Assembly: GCA_030681645.1 (NCBI GenBank)
Contig: JAUXRX010000057.1
Span: 372,001 to 436,000 of the forward strand
Reading direction: 5' to 3'
DNA length: 64,000 nt
Source of the DNA: Archangium sp.
GTDB taxonomy: Bacteria > Myxococcota > Myxococcia > Myxococcales > Myxococcaceae
Translations under genes and position numbers: made by a program
Shown here: positions 50,740 through 62,700 of the stretch, one piece after another
How positions within the stretch are numbered: position 1 is the stretch's first letter
Layout of the letters: every line of letters begins with the position of its first letter
The notes under the pieces: model-generated
Database searches by the model: none
Told to the model about the DNA's origin: nothing
What the model saw: only the letters and a program-made list of their open reading frames with translations

Positions 50740-53700
50740 GGCCCACCACTCGCTTCTTGCTCGGGTCGATCGCGCTCGTCGCCGGGCTCGCCCACGCTGC
50801 GCCCACCATCAACGCCATCAGCCCGCGGCAGCCGATTCAGCAGGGCGCCACCAGCGTGGATCTCGGCATCGGCGTGGAAGGCGAAGCGACCCGGGTGGAG
50901 TTTTCGATCTCGGGCACTTCGGCGTCGGGGCCGCTGGTGTCGATCAGCGACCTCACCCTGAGGGCCGAGCTGGGCGCGTCCCTTCCCTTTCACATGCTGG
51001 TCCCCCTCCAGCGGCCCTTCCCCACCGACGGGGCGCTCGTCGTCAGCGCGACGCCCATTGCCGCTGACGGGAACCGCGGGGCGACCGTCACCCGCACCTT
51101 CCGGGCAGCAGACCCGGGGCCCGGCATCGTGGGCGCCCCCACCGTCCAGGCCACGCCCGAAGGCAGGTTGATCGTCTCGATGATCGGCGCCGGCTCGATC
51201 GCCTTTGCCGAGGGCACCATCATCGGCATCAGCAGCCAGACGCTCCGCTCGGCGGGCGGCAGCCTCCGGCAGGTGTCTTCGAAGGCGTTCGCGGAAACAC
51301 GCCGCGCTCGCGCCTACCCCGACCCCACCACGGGCGCCCTCCAATGGATCCTCGAGCCGCGCGCGGTCATGCCGCTCGACGGCGTGGTGGTCGCCGACCT
51401 GGTGCTCGAGGACGCCTTCGGCCGGCGCACCACCCGGTCGATCGTCGAGTTCCTCGGGGACGCGCTCGACTCCGTGTCGGCGATCAGCGTCTCTCCGTCG
51501 ACCGCGCTCCTGTCGGGTGGCTACGGAACGCAGGTGCCGCTGCGGGTCGTCGCGAACTTCGTGCTGGCCGGGCCCGCCACCCTCCCCCTCCCCTCGGCGG
51601 GGCTCACCTTTCATTCCCGCGACGAAGCCATCGCGATGGTCACGGAAGACGGCAGGCTGATCGCCCGCCAGAACGGTGAGACGGCCATCGACGTCGCATT
51701 CGCGGGCCGGCAGGCGACCGTTCCCGTCATCGTCGATTCGAACGCCTCGCTGACCGGGCTGAGCATCGCGCCCGCCACGGCCGAGATCCCCGCCGTGGGC
51801 GCATCCCTCGACTTGTTGCTGTGGGGCGCGTTGACGACGGGGGCGCAGGTCGACCTCTCGGACGGCGTGCTGGGAACACAGTGGTTCAGCGACGACGCCA
51901 CCACCGCGACGGTCTCGAACAATGGACGGGTCACCGGGTTGCGGGCCGGCACCACCACCCTTCGTGCCCGGCACGGAGGGTTCGAGGCGTCCCGCACGGT
52001 GTTGATTCGCGACGCCCTCCCCACCCTCGCCCTGAGCGCGCCGGGCTCGGTGCAGGCCGAACAACCCTTCGAGCTGGTGGCCAACCCCTCGGACGACGTG
52101 GGGATCGCCCGGGTGGAGTTTTCCATCAACTCGGTGCCGGTGAGCATCGATGAGACGCCCCCCTACGTGCTGCGCTACCGCGCTCCTGCCAACGCGGGCA
52201 CGGTGCTGCGGCTGGCGGCGACGGCGGTCGACAGCCGAAATCAACGCTCCGCCAGGAGCGAGGTCACCGTCACGGTGGTCGGGGCGAGCGGCGCGGGATC
52301 ACTGACGCCGGTGTGGGAGATGCCCACGGTGGGGAGCGTGGCGCCGGTGGGCAGCCCCCTGACCCTGCGGGTGCTCAGCGGAATCTGGGACAGCGACCCG
52401 TTCACCTTGAGCCCGCTCGACTTCCAGGCGGTGCGCTTCACCGTCGACAACGCGCCGGTCGCGACCGTGACACTGGCGAGAATGGAGCCCCGGGTCACCC
52501 GGACCGGCGCCACCGTGCTCGTGCCACTCTGGGAAACGACGTGGATTCCGCCCACCGGGCGCGAGGGCACCTCTGCCGTGCTGCGCGCCGAGGCCATCGA
52601 CCGCAACGGGCTGGCCTCACCGATCATCGCGCAGATCATTCAGCTCGGCGCGGATACGCCGCCCTTCCTCACCCACCCGCTGCCCTCTCCGAGCGCCGCA
52701 GTCACCGCGACCGCCGGAGCTCGGCTCACCTTCAGCGGCACGGTAGGCGACGACACCCTGGGCCTGGGGGTCACGGTCGAGCTGCGGGTCGATGGGGCCA
52801 CGGTCGCCACCAGCCAGATCCTCGGCGGCAATCGGTCGACGACGTCGGGGAGCAGCCCCTACAGCCTCGGCTGGACGCCGGCGGCTCCCTCGCCCACGCC
52901 CCGGCGCGTCGAAGTGGTCGCCACCGATCGCTCCGCGCTCACCGCCACGCTCCGCTACGACGTCACGGTCGTCGCAGACCGGCCGCCAGCCATCAGCGTG
53001 ACCGCGCCTGCCGACCAGGCCGTCGTCACCGCGGGCTCACGCATCGTGATGGAGGCCTCCGTCCTCGACGATTCCACCGGCACGCCCACCGTCACCTGGC
53101 GCGCTGACGGAGTAGTGGTGGGGCAAGCCTCGAGCCGCCCGTACACCACCGCCTGGGTGGTGCCCGCCGGGAGAGCGGGCCAGACGATCGAGATCCGCGG
53201 CGAGGCGATCGACAGCACCGGCCAACAGGGCGTCGCCGCCATCCGCCTCTCCGTCGCAGCTGACACCAGTCGGCCGACCGTTTCGCTCGTCTCCCCCGCT
53301 TCGGGCACGACCATCGCCTCGAGCCAGGACCTCACCGTGAGCCTCGGCGCCCACGACGACGTGCGGGTGACGCGGCTGGAGTTCCTGCTCGACGGGCAGG
53401 TGGTCTCCACGAACAACGCGCCCTCGGCGGCGGGCCCGACCTCGGTCGCCGATCACCTGGTGCTCACGCATCAGCAGTTGGCGGGCGCCACGACCCACCG
53501 GCTCGGCGCACGGGCCTTCGACGCCGCCGGCAACGTGGGTAGCGCCCCCGAGGTCACGCTCACCATCCAGTCCGATGCCCCCCCGACTGCCTCGTTCACG
53601 GCGCCTGCCTCGGGCGCGGAGTGGCTGGCCGGCACCTCACAGTTCGCGCAGATCAACGCCACCGATGACGTCGCGGTCCGCGAGGTCGAAGTCCGCCTGG

Positions 53701-56700
53701 ACGGCGCGAGCGTGGGCACCCGCACGCTCCCGCCCTTCCAGTTCGTCATTCCGGTGGCCGGTGCGCCCCGCTCGGCCACCCTCGAGGCGGTCGTCACCGA
53801 CAGCAACGGCGCCGCGGTCACCGCCACCCGAACCGTGTCCATCGTCGCTGACAGCGAGGCGCCCCTGGTGGCCATCGTCAGTCCGCTGCGCGGCACGCGG
53901 CTCTTCGGCAATCGCACCGTCGCCGTGGCGGTGATGGGCACCGACAACACCGGCGTCACCCGGGTCGAGCTGGAGGTCAACGGCGCGGCGGCGATCACCT
54001 CGAGCAGCTTCACCACACAGGGAGTGGGCAGGCTCTTCTCCTTCAACGTCCCCGTGCTGCAGGCCTGGGTGGGCCAGAGCATCCCCTTGCGTGCGGTGGC
54101 CTTCGATCAGGCGGGCCTCAGCGCCGAAGCCAACACCACGGTGAACGTGGTGGACGATCTCCCGCCGGTGGTGACGCTGCTGGCGCCGCCGCGCGCTTCC
54201 ACCTGGAAAGAAGGGGCGGAGATCGCCGTCACCGGCACGGTGCAGGACGACGACGGGGTGGTCTCGCTGGTCGGCCGCAGCGGCGACGCTGAATACGAAG
54301 CCCTCGCCGACGGAGGCTTCGTCGACACCTCCAGCCAGCAGCTCCGGCGGGTGCGGGCGCCGAGGATCTCGCGAGGCGAGGCGCCGACGGTGGGCTTCGC
54401 CGCCCGCGACACCTCAGGGCAGGTCTCGCGCCAGGACGTCGTGCTCAACGTGCTGGCCGACACGGAGCTGCCCCTGGCGAGGCTCGTGCTCCCCACGGTG
54501 CCTGATGGGGGCGTGTTCGACGTGCCGCTCAACGCCACCCTCTCGCTCCAGCTCGAGACCTCTGACGACGTGTTCGTCGCGAGCGTCAGAGCCATCGTCG
54601 ACGGAGGCGCCCCGCCGGACGACTTCACCACCACGAATGGGCGCGTCGAATACACCCAGGTGGCTGACCCGAATCAGCCCGGCACCATCATCACGCAGCA
54701 GCGCTACCTGGCCACCTTCACCGGCTCGGTGAAGGGCCCCACCGCTCCGGGCACGCGCAGCTTCGCCATCGACGTCGAGGACTACGCCGGCAACGCGGTT
54801 CACCTCGGCCCCTGGCTGCTGCGCTCGACCGCCGTGCTCGACACCTCGCCCCCGGTGCTCTCGCTGGAGCTGGCGGGCACCCCGGGCCCTGAGAGCTGCG
54901 TCGAAGGCGCGCCCCTCGACCTCCGCGTCTCGGCGGTCGACGAGAGCCCCCTGCAGAACGTCACGCTGACCCGCGACGGCACCCCGATTCCCCTGCCCAC
55001 CACGGCCGGGGTCCGCAGCTTCGCGGTAACCCTCGCCGTCACCGCGCCCACCCGGGCCGCACTGGCGGGCGATTTCGTGACCTGGCGGCTGACCGCGGAA
55101 GACCCGGGCGGACGGCTCAGCGTCGCGACGGCGGGGTGTGGCCTGGTGGACAACGCCACGCCCGTCGTCAGCTTCAGCGGGCCGGCTTCGCAGGCCGCGC
55201 TCACCCTCGAGCGCCGGGAGTCGTGGAGCGTCGACGTCTCTGACGACACGCCGCTGGCGCCGGTGCAGGTGGTGTTGGGCGACGTGCCGGCGATCAGCAC
55301 CGACGCTGGCATCTTCCTGCCTGCTTCGGGGGCGGCGGTTCACGACACCGGGCTGGTGGTCAACGGTTGGCCCGTCACGCTCTCCAGCACGGGGACCGGG
55401 CTCGGCGTGCGGCAGGGCGTCTTCACGCGGGGGGCCCCAACGCTCGACATCACCCTGGGAGAACCTGGGCAGGTCGAGGCCCGCTACCGCTGGCTGGCCC
55501 AGGATCCCCAGGCGCTCGCCGTCACCACCTTCCTCGCCTCGGCGCCTGGTGGCGTTCGCACCCAGACGACCTCGACGCCTCCGTACGCGCTCCACTTCGA
55601 CCTGCCCCCGGGACCCGTCGAGGTGCTCGAGGTGGAGCTCACCGTCACCCGCGCCAGCGCCGAGGTGGAGCGGTACGTGATCGGCACCCGGCCCGGCGCC
55701 GAGCGGGTGTCCGCAGAGGTCGGCGGCCGGCGGGTCTTCTTCGGCCCGTGGCAGCCGATCAGCCAGCCGACCCGCACGCTCCACGTCTCCGACGGCGTGG
55801 TGGTGACGCCCCCCGGAACCGCCCCGCTGGTGTTCTCTGCGCTCGCCTGTGACGGCTTCGCGCGGTGCAGTCTCGCCACCCGGGCCGTGACCACCCGCCC
55901 GGACGCGGCGCCCCCCACGGCGACCATCTCGAGCGTGCAGCAGGTCATCACCGGGCAGGACTACCTGGTGTCGATCTCCGCGACCGACAACGTCGGTGTC
56001 GACCACCTCGAGCTGCTCGTCGACGGAGTCGTCATCGCCGAGCGCGTCGGCTTCTCCTTGAGCAACTGGTCTGCCCTGCTCAGGGCGCCTCCTCCCTCGA
56101 ACACCCCGCTGACGCTCACCGTGAGGGCGACCGATCGCGCGGGCAACGTGAGCACCTCGAGCCCCTCCTTCGTCACGGTGGGGAACGACCAGGGCCCCTC
56201 GATTCGCTTCGACACGCTGAGCTCGGCCGTCGAGTCGATCTCCGCGATCGAGCTGCAGAGCGGGCTGGTGCGGCTGCTCCAGGGCCAGCCGGCCTCGCTG
56301 CACTTCAGCGCGCAGGACGATCTCCGCCTCGCTCACGTCGAGGTCCTCTTCAACGGAGCGCCGGTGCTCTCGCAGGCCCTCACCAGCTCCACCGCCGGGC
56401 TCGCCGCGAGCTTCATTCCGCCAGCGGGCGCCGAGGACTCACCCTCGATCCTCGAGGTGCGGGTGGAGGACTCCAACGGAGCGAGCGCCAGCCGGCAGCT
56501 GTTGATCCAGGGCCGGCGCCCGACGGCGCCCGCCCTGGCGCTGGTGCTGCCGAAGCTGGCGGTGACGGCGGGCAGCATTCAGCTGGTGGTACGCGCCCTG
56601 GCCGGTGACGACACCGGCATCGCCTTCGTCGATGTCTTCCTCAACAATCAACCCGCGCTGCAGTTCTCGGCGCAGCAGGCGACGGCGATCCCCGTCAGCA

Positions 56701-59700
56701 GCGTCGACGCCGATGGCAACCCCTTCGCGGCGGACCCCGACGACCGCGCGGCGCTGCTGGGCATGCCCGAGCCGTTCTCCGATCCCTACCGCTCGCGGAG
56801 GTACCAGAGCACCATCCAGCTGCCGCCGGGCCTGCTCCAGCCTGGCACGCGCGGTTCCATCGACCTGCGGGTGGTGGCGACCGACCGCGAGGGCAGCCAG
56901 TCCATCATCACCCGCACGCTCACGGTGCAGCCCGACGAGGCCAACCCGGCGGTCGTGATTCAGACGCCCACCACCGGCCAGCAGATCACCGAGGGCACCC
57001 TGCTGCGGGTCGAGGCGCTCGCTTCCGACAACGTCTTCGTCGATCTGGTCGAGGTGCTCACCGGGCCGACGATGCAGTCGTTGCAGCTCGTGCACAGCGC
57101 CACCGGGTTTTCTCCGGTCAACGCCCTGCCCGGCGCCGACTTCACCATCTATGCCCCCGTGGTCAGCGCCGACGTGGTGATGCCGCGGCTGGCTGCACTC
57201 GGCGTGACTGACTCGTCGCCCTACATCGTCGCCAGCCGGGCCCGGGACACGGCGGGCCGGTGGAGCCCCTTGATGGTGAAGCAGATCGAGATCATCGCGG
57301 ACCTCCCCCCCACGGTCGCCATCGTGCGGCCTGTGGAAGGCGCGCCGGCGGTGCTCGGCCACTTCGTCGACGTCGACGTGCTCGCGCAGGACCCCGACGT
57401 GGCTGTCACGAGCGTGGAGCTGTCCGTCGACGGGGCCGTCTTCCCCATCATCCGCCAGACCCCTCCCTTCGTCTTCCGCGTGCCCGTACCCACCACCGGC
57501 ACCGAGCTGCTCCTCCAGGCCCGGGGCGTCGATTCCTTCGGTCACGTGGTGCCCAGCCAGATCGTCCGGCTGCCGCTCGTGGTGGACCAGCCGCCGACCC
57601 TCGCCATCTCTCTGCCGATCGACGGTTCGACCCTCACCGAAGGGCGCTTCTTCACCGCGGTGGTCGCAGCCACGGACGACATCGCCGTCACCGCGATCGA
57701 GCTGCAGGTCGACGGGCTCGTGGGTGGCCGGCTGCAGCTCACCAGCGGGGCCAGCCCCTACCGGTTCGAGATTCCGCTCCCGTTCGGCTCGGCGGGCCGG
57801 CAGGTGTCGCTGTCGGCGAAGGCGACCGACAATCAAGGCCACCAGACCAGCAGCGCCACCACCACCGTCTCGGTCGTGGCCGATCAGCAGGCCCCCGTCG
57901 TCAGCTTCCGCACCCCGGCCAACGGCGCTCAGGTCGCCGCAGGCCAGCCCGTCAGGGTCGATCTCGAAGCCATCGACAACGTCGAGGTGGTGTCGGTCGA
58001 GCTGCGGCTCAACGGCAACCCGCTCGCGATGCTGGCGGCGGCGCCCTATCGGTTCGACTTCACCACGCCCCGAACGAGCGCCCCGGGGACGACGCTCGCC
58101 TTCGAGGCCGTCGCGCGCGACACCTCGGGCAACACCAGCACGGCCGCCGCCTCGGTGCAGATCATCGCCGACACGCCCCCGACCATCTCGCTCGCGCTGC
58201 CTGCCTTCGTGACCGCCGGTCAGCCGTTCCTGCTCCACGCCAACGCGGCCGATCTGCAGGGCATCGCGCGGGTGTTCTTCGAAGCGGGACCAGCGCCGGG
58301 CGCGCTGACCGAGGTGGGCCAGCGCTACGTGCTCCCCTACGAGGCGGCGGTGATGGCGCCGTCGACCGCCGGCACGCTCTTCGTGCGCGCGACGGCGATC
58401 GACTCCGCAGGCCAATCATCGAGCACGATCATTTCCGAGCTGACGGTGCGCGCCGACCAACCGCCGCTGGTGGCGATGGTCAGACCCGGCCCGGGCAGCT
58501 TCGTGTTCGAAGGTCGCCCGCTTCGCATCGAGGTCGACGCCAGCGATGAAGAGGGCCCCATCGACCAGGTCGCCTTCCTGGTCGACGGGGTCCGGGTCTC
58601 GGTGAGCACCGCGCCGCTGGGCCTCGCCGGCGCCGCCTCGCGCTACGCCGGCCAGTGGATCCCTCCGGTGGGGAGCGGGAACCGGACGTTCGTCATCACG
58701 GCCGTGGCACGAGACCGGGCCGGCCACGAGTCGGTCACCGATCCCGTGGTGGTGGGCGCGGTCACCGACACCGTCCCGCCCGAGGCGCAGCTGATCGAAC
58801 CGGCCGAGGGCGAGCTGATCACCCGCGGCGAGCAGACCCTGCTCCAGGCGGTCGCCATGGACAACGCGAGCATCGCGGCCGTGGAGTTCTTCGTCGATGG
58901 CCTCCCGGTCGGAACCACCGCGACCGCCACCTCGAGCGTCTCGAACCGCCCCGCGTACTCGGTCCCCTGGCTGGCGCCCTCGACCGGCGCCACGGCGACC
59001 GTGGGAGCCCAGGCCAGCGATCCGGCAGGCAACCGGGTCTCGGCGGCGCCGGTGAGCGTCGAGCTGGGCCTGAGGCCCGATCGCGTCGTGGCGCACCCCG
59101 ACGGCCTCGAGCTCGAGGCCCTCACCTCGGTGCGCGCCGACGGCACCTTCTGCGCCGTCACCCGGGGCGGCGCGACGCCGCCCTCGCTGTCGCTCTTCCA
59201 GATCACCGCGGCGGCCGCCGTCCACCGCGGGACGCTCGCGACCTCGTTTCAGGAGTCCCTGACGCAGGTGGCCTGGCTCGAGGCCGGCCCGGAGGCGCCT
59301 GCCCCCTTCGGAAATCTGGTCCTCGCCACCATCGCCGCAGCGGGCGGGGCGGAGCCCACGCGGCTCACCGTCTTCGACGTGAACTCCCCTGCGCTCCCGC
59401 GGCGACTGGGCGCCATCGAGCTGCCGGGCCTCGACGTGGGGGGGATCGCGAGCAGGGGGCGGCTGGTCTTCGTGGCCGACGGCACGGCGGGAGTCGTGGT
59501 CATCGACGTCTCGGATCCCCAGGCGCCCCTGCGCCTGGCCACCATTCCGGTGGTCGGCTCCGCCCTCGGCGTCGCGGCCGATGAGCACCGCCTCTACGTC
59601 GCCTCGGGTTCCGCCGGGCTCAGAGTGCTGGATCTCCACAGCCCCACCCTGCAGGAGCTCGGCTTCCTCGCGCTGCCGGGGAACGCGGTCTCCGTCTCCG

Positions 59701-62700
59701 TCGAGGGCGCGACGGTGCTGGTCGGCTGCGAAGCGCCCGGCGCCCCGCTGGCGCGGGTCGACGTCAGCGTGCCCGCCCAGCCCACGCTGCTCAGCCTCAG
59801 CCGCCAGGGCATCGACCGGGTCGACCGGCTGGCGCTCTCTGCCGCCCACGTGGCTCAGCGAGGCCAGCTCGCCGTCAGCTCCCAGATGCTGGTCGACCAG
59901 GACGGCGTGGCCGACCGGTCGACGATGCAGATCTCGGTGCTCAAGCGCGATGGCACGCTGCAGCGCCTGGCCCGCGCCAACCTCTTCGTTCCCAACCGGC
60001 ACACCGCCACGCCCGTGACCCTGAGCCCGCTGGGCCCCCTCGCGGCGGTGAACGATGGCAGGGCCGCAGGCGCGTTCTCACTGCCGGGTTTTGCGCTCTC
60101 CGACAGCGCCCCCCGGACCGAAGAGCGCGACGTGTTGCCGTCGAGCGCGGTGGCGCTCGACTTCACGGGTGTGCCCGACGCCACGGGGGTGGCCGGCGCA
60201 GTCAGTATCCGCGTGGGCGATGCGCGGCTGGGCCCCGTGGTGCCGTTCACCAGCTCGGTCAATGGCCAGCGCCTCACGGTGGTGCCCTCATCGCCTTTCC
60301 CGCTGTCGGCTGACGTCTTCGTCACCGTCACCGGGCTCAGCTCGATCACCGGGCTCGCGCTCGCCGAGCCGGTCGCGCTCCATTTCCGCACCTCGGCCTC
60401 GGCGCAGGCCCCTCCCCGCCTCCACGCCGTCAGCCCCAACGCGGGTCCCGTCGGGGGAGGGACGACGGTCACTCTCGCCGGCCTTCGCTTCGAGCCAGGC
60501 ATGCGCGCCTTCTTCGGCACCGAGGAAGGCACGCGGGTGCAGGTGGCCCCTGGCGGCGAGGCGCTCACCGTGCTCACCCCCGCCAACCTGGAGGGCCCTG
60601 CGACGGTTCGGGTGCTCACCCCCGACGGCCGCGAGGCGTCGCTGGTGGGCGGGTTCATCTACGTGCCCGTACTCGACCTCGCCTACGTGGCACCCGCGGG
60701 CGGACCGCTTGCGGGAGGCACGCACGTCGAGCTGGTCGGCTCGGGCTTCATGCGCGGCATGCGGGTGTGGTTCGACGGGGCCGAGGCCACCAACGTCGTG
60801 GTGCGGTCGCCCGGGCGCCTCGATGCAGAAACGCCACCGGGGAGCTTCGGGCCGGCCGATGTCCAGCTCGTCGCGCCGGACGGTCGCGTCGCGTTGGCAG
60901 AACGGGCGTACTTCTACACCGACGTCAGCGTCACCGGCCGGGTGGCCCGCTACGATCCCAACATCGACGGGCCGGTGCGCTCCACGGACAAGCTGGGTCA
61001 GGGCGCCGTGCTCGACCTGCAGTTCTCCGGGCAGATCGTCTGGGTGGTCCAGGACGGGTCGATTCCCGCCCAGGCGCTCACGCTCGAGGAACTGACGGGA
61101 AGTGCGCTCCTGGGCAGCGTGGCCCTCGTCGACGTCGCGGACCGGGCCCATCCCCAGGTGCTCGGCGGTGTCTCTCTGCCGCCCCCGTTCCTGCCGCGCG
61201 GCGTGGCAGTGCGCGGCAACCTCGCGTGGGTCAGCGCGGTGGGCAAAGACGTCGCGGGCATCGAGCTCGAGGGCGAGGGACGCTCGGCGCTCTTCCTCAT
61301 CGACGCGAGCAGCCCGATCGCCCCCGTCATCGTCGGTCGGGTGCCCTTCAATGGCACCGCGGGGACGGTGGCCGTCGCCGACGATCTCCTGCTGGTCGCC
61401 AGCGGAGAGGCGGGCCTCACGGCCTTTTCCATCACCCAGCCTTCCCAGCCGGTGCTGCTGGGGGCGACCAGCCACTTCGTGCTCGGGGGCAACTCGACGC
61501 CGCTGGCGATCTCGAAGGTCGCGGTCTCCGGACGGCACGCGGTGCTCACCACCCCGTCCCTCGGCCAGGATCCCGAGCTGCTCCTGATCGATCTCGCGCG
61601 CTCGAGCCCCCTCACCGTGGCCCGGATCCCGGGGGCCCAGCTGTCGCTGGTGGGGAGCACCGGCCTGGTGGGCGTCCCGGGCGCGGCGAGCGTCGACGCC
61701 CTGCCCCGCGACCGGCTCCGCACTCTGGCGACGCTGCCCAGCGGCCTCGCCGGCCCCACTGTCGCCGTCTCGGCGCAGCCGCACCTCTCGGTGGTGGGCG
61801 GCGCGCGCAACGGCGCCCATCTGCAGTGGTACTCGCTCGAGGACGGCGCGACCCCGCGGCTGGTGACCGCCGTCGACCTGTTCCCGGTCGAGACGTTCAC
61901 GGCGATGGCCACGCAGGGTGACCTCGTGGCGGTCGGCGCCACGAAGACGCTGACCCGCCCCTTCTTCCCCTCAGCCACCGACTGGCTGCTGCTGGTCGAT
62001 CTCCCCTTCCCGGCGGTGGTCGGGTCCACCCCGAGCCTCGCGGCGACCGGCGTGCCCGTCACCACGCCGCTGCGGGTCACGCTCAACCGGCCGGTCACGA
62101 CGCCCTCGGCGGCGATGGTGTCGCTGGTTCGGGAAGACGGGAGCAGCAGCGGAACCCCCGTGCCGGTGGTCGTGGCCCTGAGCGGCAACGTGCTCGAGGT
62201 CGCCGCGCCCGGAGGCCTGAGCGTGTCCACCGGCTACCGGCTCGTGATCGAAGGCCTCGTCGACGCGGCCAACGGCGCGCTTCAGCCCGCCCGCTTCGTG
62301 CTGCCCTTCTCCACGGCCAGCACCCTCGACGCGCGCGCCTTCGCGGTCGACGGCCTGAGCCCGAGAGAGGGTCCGGTGGCGGGGGGCACGACGGTCACTG
62401 TGACCGGGAGCGGGTTCGACGCCACCACCGTGGTGCGCCTGGGCGGCACGCTGTGCCAGGTGACCACCGTCGCCGGAGACGGGAGCGCGCTGTCGTTCGT
62501 GACGCCGCCCGGGGCGAGCGGGAGCGCGGGCCTCGAGCTGAGCTCGTCGGCGGGCCCGTCGCTCTTTCACGCAGGCGCCTTCATCTACATCGACCCGCTG
62601 CAGGTGCTGGCCGTCACCCCGGCGGTGGGCGGGACCTCAGGCGGCACGCCGGTGGTCATCTCGGGGCGGGGCTTCAGCACCACCGGCGGTGTGTCGGTGA